From Robiginitomaculum sp. (lineage in GTDB: Bacteria; Pseudomonadota; Alphaproteobacteria; Caulobacterales; Maricaulaceae), in the NCBI GenBank assembly GCA_015485155.1, contig WFUF01000008.1, forward strand, positions 1-64,000: a stretch of 64,000 nt of DNA, in the 5' to 3' direction. How positions within the stretch are numbered: position 1 is the stretch's first letter; every line of letters starts with the position of its first letter. Positions 8,559-18,637 of the stretch are shown here, in pieces. The translations under genes and the position numbers were made by a program. The notes under the pieces are model-generated. The model saw only the letters and a list, made by a program, of their open reading frames with translations. It was not told the DNA's origin and did not search any database.

Positions 8559-9636
8559 TTTGCTCAAACACCTTGCAAAACACTTCAGTGGCAATTTGTA
8601 ATTGCTCCATACTCACCCACTCATCCACCGCATGAGCTTGCGCAATATTACCGGGGCCAAACACAAAGGCCGGAAGCCCAGCTTCGGCAAAAAGGGCAGC
8701 CTCAGTCCAAAAATTAACCGGCTCACCTGCGCCAATTCCCAGTGCAGTTGCCAGCTTCTTTGCGGCAGATAATTGCTCTGGCGCCATGTCCAGCGCCGGA
8801 CTGCCATAGGTTTGTTCAAATTTGATGAAATAATCAGCAGGAACAAGAGACTTTAGCTCGTCTGCTACCTGTTGCAGATCAAAGCCAGGGCCGGGGCGAA
8901 TACCAAAATTAAGTCTGCAATCCGGAGCACAGATATTGGGTTTAATACCGCCTTCAATATGACCGCAATTAAAACAAATGCCCGGCAAGGAGCCGCCTTT
9001 TTGCCGCTGCTTGTCCGCATACAGGCTTGCCGCCGCTATCCATTTGCCGGCACGGTGTATCGCTGAAGCTTCCAGTGCGTCCCATTCTGATGAGTGCATG
9101 GAGGTTCCGGCAAATTCCAATTCATAAGCCCCTAAGCCCCTGTGACTGAAAATTGCTTTGGAACTGGTGGGCTCACAAACAATTACCTGTTTAAAGCCAT
9201 GATCACTATTAGCAAAATGCTCCACGCAGCGGCCTTTGCCGTTTTCCTCATCAGTGGTAAACAGCAGGGCAAAGTCATTGTCTTGTTGCTGAGCCGCAAT
9301 AATTGCACAGGCCGCAGCTCCCTTAATATCACAGGCACCAAGGCCAAATACCCGCTCCTCAGTCCGATGCAGATGAAATGGTGAGTGGCTCCACCCTTCA
9401 GCACACGGCACCGTGTCCACATGCACATTGATCAGTGTCGATGGCTGTCCCCGTTGCAGTAATATTTGCACACAGCCTTCGCCAAGATCATTAACTCTAA
9501 GCACGCCGTCCTCAAAACCTTCCACCAATGCGCCAATGATGGGATGGGTAGCATCCATATCCCTGGGCGGATTTCTGGTATCAATGGCAACTAATTTTTC
9601 CAGGCGATCTAGGATTGCTGGTAGAAACTCAGTCAT
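8551..9636 (-). CDS. M20 family N-acetyl-citrulline / N-acetylornithine deacetylase
   Basis: Zinc metallopeptidase-fold enzyme that removes acetyl from an acetylated arginine precursor. 361 aa. Metal and catalytic motifs are in order: NVHVDTVP (about 70), GLGACDIKGA (about 98), TTDEENGKG (about 128, Glu-Glu pair) and HAVDEWVS near the C-terminus. In Xanthomonas, where the kinase/synthase fusion also occurs, the matching gene encodes N-acetyl-L-citrulline deacetylase, which works after an acetylornithine transcarbamylase. The operon with argB-GNAT makes that specificity likely here, but acetylornithine cannot be excluded without the transcarbamylase, which is outside this window. First gene of the three-gene arginine operon. 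Confidence 0.85.
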   Translation of the reverse strand: MTEFLPAILDRLEKLVAIDTRNPPRDMDATHPIIGALVEGFEDGVLRVNDLGEGCVQILLQRGQPSTLINVHVDTVPCAEGWSHSPFHLHRTEERVFGLGACDIKGAAACAIIAAQQQDNDFALLFTTDEENGKGRCVEHFANSDHGFKQVIVCEPTSSKAIFSHRGLGAYELEFAGTSMHSSEWDALEASAIHRAGKWIAAASLYADKQRQKGGSLPGICFNCGHIEGGIKPNICAPDCRLNFGIRPGPGFDLQQVADELKSLVPADYFIKFEQTYGSPALDMAPEQLSAAKKLATALGIGAGEPVNFWTEAALFAEAGLPAFVFGPGNIAQAHAVDEWVSMEQLQIATEVFCKVFEQNG

Positions 9637-10011
9637 GGGATTTACCTTTCGCTCTGGTTCTGACCCATTGGTTTAAGGTTTTCAACGGCAAATCTGTGTA
9701 AACCCTGCACAAAAGGCGTGATTCTTGCTGTAAGTTGATTACTAGTGTGCCGAACTAGATCAAAGATTCAGCAATTGCCCGGTCAGGGCATACGCTTTAG
9801 GATCACGATCTGTTACTTTGGTTGAGTTTTGTTACAAGATATAAAGGTCAATATGTCAGTAAATACCTTAAAAAACAGCTTTGCTCCTGTGCATAAAGCA
9901 TTTGCGCAGCAGATAAATCTTTACTCTCAAACCAAATGAGCGTGATTGGTTTGCGAACTTAAAACATCGATTACAGGCTCTTGGCCTGCCGGGCAGAATT
10001 ATGGGGGGATT
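9637..10011. other. Intergenic region between the arginine operon and tdk
   Basis: Divergent promoter region of 375 bases serving the minus-strand arginine operon and plus-strand tdk. It holds one 28-codon open frame (9853-9939, ATG after an AAGGT) with no recognisable product; I do not call it a gene. No hairpin or operator was recognised with confidence. Confidence 0.45.
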
Positions 10012-10593
10012 TTGGCTAAATTATATTTCAGTTATGCAGCAATGAATGCCGGGAAATCGACAGTCCTGCTGCAGGCATCTTACAATTATCGCGAGCGTGG
10101 TATGAATACCCTTATCCTTAGCGCGGCCTTGGATACACGTGCAGGAAGCGGCAAAGTTGCCTCGCGCATCGGTATTGAAGCACAGGCAAGCCCCTTTAGC
10201 AGCGATATGGATTTATTTGAATTTGTTAGCAAACACCATGAGCAGGACAAACTGCAATGTGTGCTGATTGATGAGGCTCAATTTCTGCAAGAAAAACAGG
10301 TGTGGCAATTGGCCAAAGTGGCCGATCAACTGGGGATTCCTGTATTGTGCTACGGGCTGCGCACAGATTTTCAGGGGAATTTGTTTTCAGGAAGTGCTGC
10401 CCTGCTGGCTATTGCCGACAATTTGCGTGAAATACGCACAATCTGCTGGTGCGGCTCCAAAGCCACAATGGTGTTGCGGGTGGATGCCGATGGCACCGTC
10501 ATAGAACATGGCGAGCAAGTGGAAATCGGAGGCAATGAGCGCTATGTTTCACTATGCCGTCATCATTGGTCACAACGAGAAACCGGGTTATAA
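10012..10593 (+). CDS. tdk: Thymidine kinase (type II, TK1-like)
   Basis: ATP-dependent phosphorylation of thymidine to dTMP in the pyrimidine salvage pathway; cytosolic. 193 aa from the TTG at 10012, matching the usual 190-205 aa. The P-loop is MNAGKST (11-17), the DE-motif LIDEAQFL follows, and the lasso/thymidine-binding part is [19 protein letters not shown]. Zinc ligands include the CWC in TICWCGSK and the cysteine in YVSLCRHH. The frame is open further upstream, but TTG-GCT-AAA-TTA immediately after a GGGGGGAT ribosome binding site gives the standard family start, so a TTG start is inferred. It ends three bases before the next gene. Confidence 0.92.
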   Translation: MAKLYFSYAAMNAGKSTVLLQASYNYRERGMNTLILSAALDTRAGSGKVASRIGIEAQASPFSSDMDLFEFVSKHHEQDKLQCVLIDEAQFLQEKQVWQLAKVADQLGIPVLCYGLRTDFQGNLFSGSAALLAIADNLREIRTICWCGSKATMVLRVDADGTVIEHGEQVEIGGNERYVSLCRHHWSQRETGL

Positions 10594-10595
10594 AA

Positions 10596-11900
10596 ATGAG
10601 AAGATTACTGCGTTTCGTATTTATTTGTGCGCTGGCTGGAGCGATGACAGCATTGGCTGTTGGATCAGCAAAAGCCGATTGCATGACCGAGCGTCTTATT
10701 GGCATTGGCAAGGCTGATGCTCTGGATAAGGCAATGCGCCTTTATGATGATAAGGCGAGAATCTATAATCAGAATATCAAACATGCCGATAACGCCTTTG
10801 CCAGCGGCAATGATATGGATAATATCTGGCCACAGGTGTTAATAGCCCGTGACCAACTGATAAAGGCCGCAGAACAGGCCAGCCTGACCCTTGATGACAT
10901 GAACAGCTTTAGCCGGGAATATCTATCCTCAGGCTGTTTTGATGCTGACCCGGACAAAGTTGAACAGGAATACCAGCAAACCAGCACCACTATTAAAACC
11001 AGCATGCAAACCTTGGCAAAAGTACCTGAGAACTGGCAGGATCGCTATAACCGCAGCAAAATATGCAGTGCCTTGAATGAGCGCGAACAGCAAGGACAAA
11101 AAAGAGGTCGGGAATGGGCGGATAAATATGATGGTTTAATAGAAATTTATGACGAGGCGAGAAAAACCGCGTCCGCTCTTGACCCAGCTGATCCTGGCTA
11201 TGCCAAAGCCAGAAAAAACCTGATTGATGCAAGAAACAACGCATTTCCTGGAGTGGCAGGATACCCGCAAATTCTGGCCGACATGTTTGATATAACCATT
11301 ATGAAACAAAACGCAGGCTGTATTTCGCTTACACCGGCACAGCTAAAGTCATATACTGATCGCCAGTCAATTGTAAAAGTCGAAATAGAAACGAAATCAC
11401 AGCAAATGCAAAACCTGGAACAGGACTTTCCAGTGGCAAGCCGTCAGCCAAAGGCACAACAGCCAGCCAGTTACACTCCCAAGCCCCAAACAGAACCAAA
11501 ACAAGCGCCTGCAACTCAACAAGCAGAAACACCGATAATTCGCCTTAGAGCCTCCCCGGACAATAATGCTGATGACAACAATGCCGTTGATGCATCGCCT
11601 TCACGGCCTGCTATTAGTTCTGCCAGCACCGACCCCATAACCGCAGAAATATCAATTCGCAATCGAAGCGGAGATATTTTGTGCTTGTTTGATAGCAATT
11701 CTGCCCAAACTGCCTGTGATTTTATGGCAGGAGAGGTACGCAAGATAACCGCAACAAGAATTATTGCCTTTGGCGGGGGCTATTGGTCGTCAAATGGCCA
11801 ATACATGCAGATGAAAACCTGCCGTATTTTGACGCCCAAACCACAGGAACAGGCGGTTATGTCAGGCATAGACCCTGATTGCTCGCCAGCCTCCTTGTAG
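10596..11900 (+). CDS. Secreted helical protein of unknown function
   Basis: 434 aa. The ATG at 10596, two bases after the tdk stop, gives a clean Sec signal peptide (MRRLLRFVFICALAGAM, cleavage near AKA-D). Residues about 30-270 are mostly helical and charged with scattered cysteines. About 290-345 is a Pro/Gln/Ala/Lys-rich linker (PTPK-like stretches), and the last 80 residues (ISIRNRSGDILCLFDS onward) look like a small beta-rich domain with cysteines. No known domain was recognised. Close spacing to tdk suggests one transcript. A weak hairpin with a T run follows the stop. Confidence 0.7.
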   Translation: MRRLLRFVFICALAGAMTALAVGSAKADCMTERLIGIGKADALDKAMRLYDDKARIYNQNIKHADNAFASGNDMDNIWPQVLIARDQLIKAAEQASLTLDDMNSFSREYLSSGCFDADPDKVEQEYQQTSTTIKTSMQTLAKVPENWQDRYNRSKICSALNEREQQGQKRGREWADKYDGLIEIYDEARKTASALDPADPGYAKARKNLIDARNNAFPGVAGYPQILADMFDITIMKQNAGCISLTPAQLKSYTDRQSIVKVEIETKSQQMQNLEQDFPVASRQPKAQQPASYTPKPQTEPKQAPATQQAETPIIRLRASPDNNADDNNAVDASPSRPAISSASTDPITAEISIRNRSGDILCLFDSNSAQTACDFMAGEVRKITATRIIAFGGGYWSSNGQYMQMKTCRILTPKPQEQAVMSGIDPDCSPASL

Positions 11901-11904
11901 GATG

Positions 11905-11929
11905 TTGCCAACGTTAGCGGCAAATTTTT
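11905..11929 (+). terminator. Weak hairpin plus T run between convergent genes
   Basis: TTGCC (11905-11909) pairs with GGCAA (11919-11923) around a nine-base loop and is followed by ATTTTTG. It lies just after the plus-strand secreted-protein gene and overlaps the stop codon of the convergent minus-strand gene. A five-pair stem is weak, so termination is only possible. Confidence 0.35.
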
Positions 11930-12876
11930 GCCCTAGCCTGTGCATATTCCTCACGCAGGCGCAAAATGCAATCGACTACTGGAACCACTTGTTTTACGGC
12001 ACCAATACCCTGTCCACAGCCCCAGATATCTTTCCACGCCTTGGCATCACTATCGCCGCCGGAACCAAAATTCATTGCGTCCGGCCCACTATCTGCGAGC
12101 CTGGAAGGATCAAGTCCGGCCTTAACAATTGATGGCGCCAGATAATTGCCGTGAATTCCTGTAAACAGGTTTGAATTTACAATATCCGCAGCTTCACAAT
12201 CTACCACCATCTGCTTGTAATCATCCACCGCCCTGGCTTCTTCGGTGGCAATAAACATGGAGCCGGCATAGGCCAGATCAGCCCCCATCACCTGTGCCGC
12301 CAGAATTGATCGGCCCGTGGCAATACTTCCCGACAATAATAACGGGCCGTCAAACCAGTTGCGAATATCCTGCAATAATGCAAATGGAGAAACTGGCCCG
12401 GCATGGCCGCCAGCACCCGCCGCCACTGCAATTAAACCATCAGCGCCTTTTTCTATGGCTTTGTGGGCAAAGCGATTATTGATTATGTCATGTAAAACAA
12501 TTCCACCATAAGAATGAGCCGCCTTGAACACTTCTTCGCGCGCACCCAAAGAGGTAATCATAATCGGGACTTTGTGCTTTACGCAAAGCTCCACATCCTG
12601 TTCAAGACGGGCATTTGAGCGATGAACAATTTGATTAACTGCAAATGGTGCAGAAGGATTATCAGGATTTGCCTGATCCCATGCGGATAATTCCTCGCGG
12701 ATTTGGTATAACCACTCGTCAAGCTGTTCAATAGGTCTGGCATTCAAGGAGGGAAACGAGCCGACAATTCCAGCCTTGCACTGGGCTATTACCAACTCCG
12801 GTCCCGATAAAATAAACATCGGCGCCCCAACCAGAGGCAGACGTAAACGATCAGATAAAACAGATGGCAGCGGCAT
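11914..12876 (-). CDS. Nitronate monooxygenase-like flavoprotein (NMO/2-nitropropane dioxygenase family)
   Basis: FMN-dependent TIM-barrel enzyme of the nitronate monooxygenase family, 320 aa. The N-terminal LRLPLVGAPMFILSGPELV and the later GADGLIAVAAGAGGHAG (phosphate/FMN-binding glycine-rich loop, about 145-161) are typical. LLLSGSIATGRSILAAQVMGADLAYAGSMF is the conserved second half of the barrel. Family members oxidise nitronates; many have uncertain physiological substrates, so the reaction is tentative. Convergent with the preceding secreted-protein gene (13 bases apart). Confidence 0.87.
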   Translation of the reverse strand: MPLPSVLSDRLRLPLVGAPMFILSGPELVIAQCKAGIVGSFPSLNARPIEQLDEWLYQIREELSAWDQANPDNPSAPFAVNQIVHRSNARLEQDVELCVKHKVPIMITSLGAREEVFKAAHSYGGIVLHDIINNRFAHKAIEKGADGLIAVAAGAGGHAGPVSPFALLQDIRNWFDGPLLLSGSIATGRSILAAQVMGADLAYAGSMFIATEEARAVDDYKQMVVDCEAADIVNSNLFTGIHGNYLAPSIVKAGLDPSRLADSGPDAMNFGSGGDSDAKAWKDIWGCGQGIGAVKQVVPVVDCILRLREEYAQARAKICR

Positions 12877-12940
12877 AAAATCCCCAATAATTATTGAAAC
12901 CCTGTTTTTTAATATCTATTGCTTTTATTCATAATGCCAC

Positions 12941-12973
12941 AAAAAAATATCCCGGCCCTTGCGAGCCGGGATA
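12941..12973 (-). terminator. Rho-independent terminator downstream of the 12992-13870 gene
   Basis: On the minus strand a perfect nine-pair stem (TATCCCGGC 12948-12956 with GCCGGGATA 12965-12973, eight-base loop) is followed by seven T. It begins 19 bases after the stop of the minus-strand secreted-protein gene. Confidence 0.85.
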
Positions 12974-12991
12974 CTTGCAGATTTTGCAATA

Positions 12992-13870
12992 TTATTCCGC
13001 ACCGTTGGCGGCTTCTCTTAGAGCAGTTTTAATATCTCCGGGTGCCGATGATATTTTCATGAAAGTTCCCATTGTCAAAGATGGATAGCTCTGGGCAATG
13101 CGAAATCTGGCCCCAAGCATATAAACATCATTCCCCGATACCAGCATTTCATATGGAAAATGCGGTGTGGAACGAGGTGAAGCCCGATCTACCGTGGCTC
13201 TTACATGATCATCAGCACCAGTATTTGCTCCTGCTCCCAAAGATACCCCAAACACGCTTTCCGGTTTTCCCGGCACATCAACCCGATATACTTTGGCCAC
13301 ATCGTATTTACCTTGCGCCAACCCTGCCTCTACGGCGGCCAAAGCCTGTTCATGGCTGTCATAACTGGCCAGTTTCATGTGTCCGCCAAACCCTGGCATG
13401 CTGATCATATAGCGGTAGCTGCGTAATTTTTTTACGCTCAAGCCCTGTTTGGCACCAAATTCTCCCTGATTGCCCAAAGCAGCCTCCAGTGCCGCACGCA
13501 CAGGTGCCAGATCAGAATTCATCTGATAGATATTCGACATATAAGCCGGGTTATTATAGGCAATCTGACGCTCACCATTCACATCGGTAATTGATACCCG
13601 TATAGCGGCCCCGTAGCCACCAAAGTCAGACTGGCTGACAGCATTTTTCAGATCATCACTGGTAACAACAATGATTTGCGCCCCGGCATAGGGTGAAAAG
13701 TCCCCTACGATCTCAAAGCCTGCACCTGTTAGTGCCGCGCGCACATCAGCAGTATCTGAAGAGCCTTGAATATAAGGCATCATGGTTTTTTCGGCACTAA
13801 CAGCCGGTGCCACAAGAAGCATAAGCGCCCCGAGCAATACTCCAAAAACTGAATTGATTTTCATTTTCAC
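12992..13870 (-). CDS. Secreted protein, possibly DUF302-like
   Basis: 292 aa with a Sec signal peptide (MKMKINSVFGVLLGALMLL, cleavage near VSA-E). Residues about 30-150 (start MPYIQGSSDTADVRAALTGAGF, later AAIRVSITDVNGERQIAYNNP) resemble in pattern the small alpha/beta DUF302 fold, but I am not certain. The rest has a conserved-looking MISMPGFGGHMKLASYDS segment and no cysteine or membrane anchor. It is downstream of eno on the same strand (82-base gap) and ends in a strong intrinsic terminator. Function unknown; periplasmic location inferred from the signal peptide. Confidence 0.72.
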   Translation of the reverse strand: MKMKINSVFGVLLGALMLLVAPAVSAEKTMMPYIQGSSDTADVRAALTGAGFEIVGDFSPYAGAQIIVVTSDDLKNAVSQSDFGGYGAAIRVSITDVNGERQIAYNNPAYMSNIYQMNSDLAPVRAALEAALGNQGEFGAKQGLSVKKLRSYRYMISMPGFGGHMKLASYDSHEQALAAVEAGLAQGKYDVAKVYRVDVPGKPESVFGVSLGAGANTGADDHVRATVDRASPRSTPHFPYEMLVSGNDVYMLGARFRIAQSYPSLTMGTFMKISSAPGDIKTALREAANGAE

Positions 13871-13952
13871 ATCCTCCCATGCGTTATCTCTAATATAAGA
13901 TAAGACTAATGTGAGGTAAAAGCAAATCCGGGATCAATTTTATATCAATGCC

Positions 13953-15254
<1,302 letters not shown>

Positions 15255-15307
15255 TCACTACTTGTACGCTTTATGCTCGCAAATAAAGGGGGAAACCCAG
15301 TATGAAT

Positions 15308-15346
15308 AAAAAAACGCCGCCTTACAAAGTAAAAGCAGCGTTTTTG
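15308..15346 (-). terminator. Intrinsic terminator between rpmF and eno
   Basis: AAAAACGCCGC (15310-15320) and GCAGCGTTTTT (15335-15345) form an 11-pair stem with one wobble/mismatch, closing a 14-base loop. On the minus strand a run of seven T follows. It is placed 20 bases after the rpmF stop; because the stem is A/T-flanked on both sides it could act bidirectionally. Confidence 0.7.
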
Positions 15347-15366
15347 CAAACCTTGGGAAATTTGTA

Positions 15367-15549
15367 CTAGTCTTCCTGTGCTGGCAAAATTTGTCTGCCA
15401 CGATACATGCCGGTTTTCAGGTCAATATGGTGGGGACGGCGCAACTCGCCAGAATCGGCATCCTCAATATAGGTAGCCGCAGCCAGACGATCATGGCTAC
15501 GGCGCATTCCTCGACGGGAGCGGGTGATTTTACTTTTAGGTACTGCCAT
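15367..15549 (-). CDS. rpmF: 50S ribosomal protein L32
   Basis: 60 aa structural protein of the large ribosomal subunit. Starts [20 protein letters not shown], the conserved L32 N-terminus, and ends with [16 protein letters not shown]. It lacks the CxxC zinc motif of some L32 paralogues, which is normal for alphaproteobacteria. AGGA lies 11 bases before the ATG. Monocistronic by appearance, with a terminator directly behind it. Confidence 0.95.
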   Translation of the reverse strand: MAVPKSKITRSRRGMRRSHDRLAAATYIEDADSGELRRPHHIDLKTGMYRGRQILPAQED

Positions 15550-15710
15550 GGGAAAAATCCTGATTGGTAAAACTGATCAAAAATGAAAGACAGCAATAAA
15601 TTACTGATTAAGAGCGGGCAGATACCCTATCTTGCCCGTATCGGCAAGAGCAAATGCGACATTTTGACAAAGGGGGTGCAATCAGATCAATTTTGTGCTA
15701 TACAATGATC

Positions 15711-15799
15711 TCGGTCGTCCCCTTCTGACGCACGATCGCAAACGACTAGATATATGCTATATGAGGGTCGTAGCGGTTCAGACAGGACGACCGTTTTTT
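15711..15799 (+). ncRNA. Candidate rod-shaped structured small RNA
   Basis: About 89 nt on the plus strand. A perfect nine-pair outer stem CGGTCGTCC (15712-15720) / GGACGACCG (15785-15793) is followed at once by six T, an intrinsic terminator. Inside it nest TCTGA (15724-15728)/TCAGA (15778-15782), ACGAC (15742-15746)/GTCGT (15767-15771) and ATATA (15750-15754)/TATAT (15758-15762), giving one long interrupted hairpin. A -10-like TATACAAT lies at 15699-15706, about seven bases before the outer stem; no good -35 at the right spacing was found. It does not carry the SRP RNA tetraloop motif and is too short for 6S RNA. Family not recognised; it could also be a long terminator-like hairpin. Confidence 0.6.
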
Positions 15800-15827
15800 A
15801 TGCAAACTCCTCTTTGCCGGAAATACA

Positions 15828-15854
15828 AATACGGCCACCATTGGTGGCCGTATT
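15828..15854 (-). terminator. Perfect 12-pair hairpin behind hppA
   Basis: AATACGGCCACC (15828-15839) pairs with GGTGGCCGTATT (15843-15854) around a three-base loop. It sits 27 bases after the hppA stop on the minus strand. The following T content is modest (ATTTGTATTT), so it is a plausible but not textbook terminator. Confidence 0.6.
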
Positions 15855-15880
15855 CATAACATTGCCCTTTGAAAGCTTGT

Positions 15881-17962
15881 TTAGCCAGCAGCCAAAACCG
15901 CCAATAGCAACAGCGCTACAATATTGGTGATCTTGATCATTGGGTTTACAGCCGGGCCAGCGGTATCCTTATATGGATCGCCAACAGTATCGCCGGTAAT
16001 GGAGGCTTTGTGGGCTTCAGAGCCCTTACCGCCATGGGCACCGTCCTCGATGTATTTTTTAGCATTATCCCAGGCTCCGCCACCGGCAGTCATTGAAATA
16101 GCAACAAACAAGCCATTTACAATCACACCCAAAAGCATTGCGCCAACAGCGGCCAGCGCTTCGGTTTGCCCTGCTACTGCGTCCACTGCAAAGTACAACA
16201 CAATCGGAGACAATACCGGAAGCAAAGATGGTACAATCATCTCGCGAATGGCAGATTTGGTCAAAATGTCTACAGCTTTGCCGTAATCCGGTTTATTCTT
16301 GTACTCCATAATACCGGGAATTTCGCGGAACTGGCGACGCACTTCCGTAACCACCGACTCAGCGGCGCGCCCCACAGCCATCATCGACATGCCACCAAAC
16401 AAATATGGCAATAGACCACCAAACAAAAGCCCGGCAATCACATATGGGTTTTCCAGCGAGAAGTTTGGCTCAATGTGCAACAGGTGCTTTACGTCTTCGG
16501 TATAGGCGGCAAATAAAACCAGAGCACCCAAACCGGCAGAACCAATAGCATAACCCTTGGTTACAGCTTTGGTTGTATTGCCCACAGCATCAAGCGTGTC
16601 AGTAGTGTTGCGAACATCCTCAGGAAGACCAGCCATTTCAGCAATGCCTCCGGCATTATCAGTCACCGGGCCAAAGGCATCCAGTGCCACAATAAAGCCA
16701 GCCAGAGCCAACATGGTGGTCACGGCAATGGCAATGCCGAACAGGCCAGCAAAGGCAAAAGTAGCCAAAATCGCGGCAATAATAATCAAAGCCGGCAATG
16801 CAGTTGATTCAAGCGAAATAGCCAAACCTTGAATAACATTTGTACCATGACCGGACTCAGAGGCCTTGGCCACAGAGCGCACAGGGCGAAAACTGGTACC
16901 TGTATAATATTCAGTTACCCAGACAATCAGGGCAGTAACCAGCAGACCGATCAAACCGGACAAATACAGATCCATTCCGGTAAACTTAGAACCTTCAACA
17001 GCTCCCATACCATTGGGAAGCATTTGTTCGATTACAAAATAGATGGCAATGACCGATAAAACACCTGTAGCTATCAGTCCCTTGTATAAGGCTCCCATCA
17101 CATTTTCACTGCCTTTGCCAAGGCTTACAAAGAATGTACCGATGACCGAAGTAACAATACAGGCCCCGGCAATTGCCAGAGGCAACAGCATCATGACGCT
17201 TTGCAAGGCATTGGTAAAATAAATCGAAGCCAGAACCATGGTGGCGACAATAGTAACCGCATAAGTTTCAAACAAATCTGCCGCCATGCCTGCGCAGTCA
17301 CCGACATTATCACCAACATTATCAGCAATAGTTGCCGCGTTTCTAGGATCATCTTCAGGTATGCCAGCCTCGATCTTGCCAACCATATCGCCGCCAACAT
17401 CAGCACCCTTGGTAAAGATGCCGCCGCCCAAACGGGCAAAGATAGAAATAAGCGATGCCCCAAAGCCCAGAGCGACCATAGCGTTGATCACTGTACGCGA
17501 GCCAAGCTCCAAACCCATGACTGCAGTCAGCAAATAAAAATATCCAGCCACGCCAATCAGCGCAAGACCCGCAACCAGCATGCCGGTAATTGCACCGGAG
17601 CGAAACGCAATCGATAAACCACCTGAAAGTGACTTACTAGCCGCTTCGGCAGTGCGCACATTGGCCCGAACAGATACCAGCATGCCAACAAAACCCGCAA
17701 GACCAGATAATATTGCACCCAGCGCAAACCCGATAGCAACCAAAGCGCCAAGCATAAAGAAAATACCCACAAATACGACGACACCAACAGCGCCAATAGT
17801 AAGGTATTGTCGTTTCAAATAAGCATCGGCACCCTCTTGAATGGCTTTGGCAATTTCTTGCATTTTTTCATTACCGGAGCTTGCCTTTAGCAAGGACATC
17901 GTTTGCACAATGCCATAAATAATGGCGAGTAGACCTGCGCCAATGACTAACAAAAGTTCCAT
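15881..17962 (-). CDS. hppA: Membrane-bound proton-translocating pyrophosphatase, K+-independent type
   Basis: Integral membrane pump that couples pyrophosphate hydrolysis to H+ translocation. 693 aa from ATG at 17962 ([10 protein letters not shown]); the frame is open 63 bases further but the family starts here. About 16 hydrophobic segments. Active-site motifs: [37 protein letters not shown] and [14 protein letters not shown]; a later [11 protein letters not shown] and [13 protein letters not shown]. The diagnostic stretch reads [15 protein letters not shown]: a lysine where K+-dependent enzymes have alanine, so it is assigned to the K+-independent, H+-pumping subfamily (established subfamily marker). 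Followed by a 12-pair hairpin. Confidence 0.95.
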   Translation of the reverse strand: MELLLVIGAGLLAIIYGIVQTMSLLKASSGNEKMQEIAKAIQEGADAYLKRQYLTIGAVGVVVFVGIFFMLGALVAIGFALGAILSGLAGFVGMLVSVRANVRTAEAASKSLSGGLSIAFRSGAITGMLVAGLALIGVAGYFYLLTAVMGLELGSRTVINAMVALGFGASLISIFARLGGGIFTKGADVGGDMVGKIEAGIPEDDPRNAATIADNVGDNVGDCAGMAADLFETYAVTIVATMVLASIYFTNALQSVMMLLPLAIAGACIVTSVIGTFFVSLGKGSENVMGALYKGLIATGVLSVIAIYFVIEQMLPNGMGAVEGSKFTGMDLYLSGLIGLLVTALIVWVTEYYTGTSFRPVRSVAKASESGHGTNVIQGLAISLESTALPALIIIAAILATFAFAGLFGIAIAVTTMLALAGFIVALDAFGPVTDNAGGIAEMAGLPEDVRNTTDTLDAVGNTTKAVTKGYAIGSAGLGALVLFAAYTEDVKHLLHIEPNFSLENPYVIAGLLFGGLLPYLFGGMSMMAVGRAAESVVTEVRRQFREIPGIMEYKNKPDYGKAVDILTKSAIREMIVPSLLPVLSPIVLYFAVDAVAGQTEALAAVGAMLLGVIVNGLFVAISMTAGGGAWDNAKKYIEDGAHGGKGSEAHKASITGDTVGDPYKDTAGPAVNPMIKITNIVALLLLAVLAAG

Positions 17963-18133
17963 GATATTTCCCGTACAGTTTCTGTTCCAGACAACGGGGA
18001 AATTGTGCAAGCACGTTGGCTGCACCCCCCTCTATGGCGGGCTTAACGGGAAGTTAACACAAGTGCAAGCCCATGAGCCCCGCTGGATACGAAAAATATA
18101 ACGGTTTTGTATTATAGATACCAAAAATATGGT

Positions 18134-18517
18134 TTATAACGCGGCGGCAGGCTCTATGGTTACGCTGATCCCGCAACCGCATGCATCGGTTTCGTTGGGG
18201 TTTTTGAACACGAATTTGCTGTGCAGGGTTTCCACTTCATAATCAATCACCGAGCCAAGCAAAAATAAAACTGCTGCCGCATCAATAAGGATTGTAACTC
18301 CCTTATCTTCAACTATTTCATCCAGCGCCGCCGGCTCTGTCACATAGTCCATGGTATATTCCATGCCGGCACAGCCGCCATTTTGAACGCCAACCCGTAA
18401 AAACCCGCGCTCTTTTTCCGCCAATAACTGTTTTATCCGCGCAGAAGCTTTTTCAGTTAAACTGACAATTTGAGGTTTCTTTCCCATGATTTTGGCAAGA
18501 TGGGTTGCCATGATCAT
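18134..18517 (-). CDS. Fe-S cluster assembly/carrier protein of the HesB/IscA/SufA family
   Basis: A-type carrier that binds and delivers Fe-S clusters, 127 aa. The three ligand cysteines are present: one in GGCAGMEYTM (about residue 49) and two in DACGCGISV (about 113-115). IDYEVETLHSKFVFKNPN is the usual pre-motif segment. Start is ATG at 18517 or two codons later at 18511; neither has a strong ribosome binding site. No other suf/isc gene is in view: the upstream neighbour is divergent and hppA lies downstream. Confidence 0.9.
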   Translation of the reverse strand: MIMATHLAKIMGKKPQIVSLTEKASARIKQLLAEKERGFLRVGVQNGGCAGMEYTMDYVTEPAALDEIVEDKGVTILIDAAAVLFLLGSVIDYEVETLHSKFVFKNPNETDACGCGISVTIEPAAAL

Positions 18518-18637
18518 AATTGCAAGCCCTAAACTGCTCTATGGCCTTTATATTACTCAAATTTAAGTGGTCTTTTGTAACAATTAGCCGCAAAATAAAT
18601 TTTGCCCGCCTTTAGGATCTGTTTTGAAAGCATAAGA

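Larger units (their letters stand above)
15550..15880. other. Gene-free interval between rpmF and hppA
   Basis: No protein gene. It contains the rpmF upstream region (minus strand), a candidate small RNA with promoter and terminator at 15699-15799 (plus strand), and a 12-pair hairpin behind hppA at 15828-15854. A further short inverted repeat CTTGCC...GGCAAG lies near 15632-15649. Confidence 0.6.

Noticed and set aside
9853-9939. 28-codon open frame upstream of tdk with an AAGGT site
   Set aside because: Too short and featureless to support as a gene; no attenuator structure next to it.
15664-15704. TTGACA at 15664 as -35 of the small RNA
   Set aside because: The spacing to the -10-like TATACA is 29 bases, too long for a sigma-70 promoter.
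15711-15799. SRP 4.5S RNA or 6S RNA at the rpmF-hppA interval
   Set aside because: The SRP GGAA-tetraloop/asymmetric loop motif is absent and the transcript is too short for 6S, so only a generic ncRNA call is made.
16166-17617. Several plus-strand frames of 80-140 codons opposite hppA
   Set aside because: Antisense shadows of the conserved membrane pyrophosphatase; no motifs or start signals.
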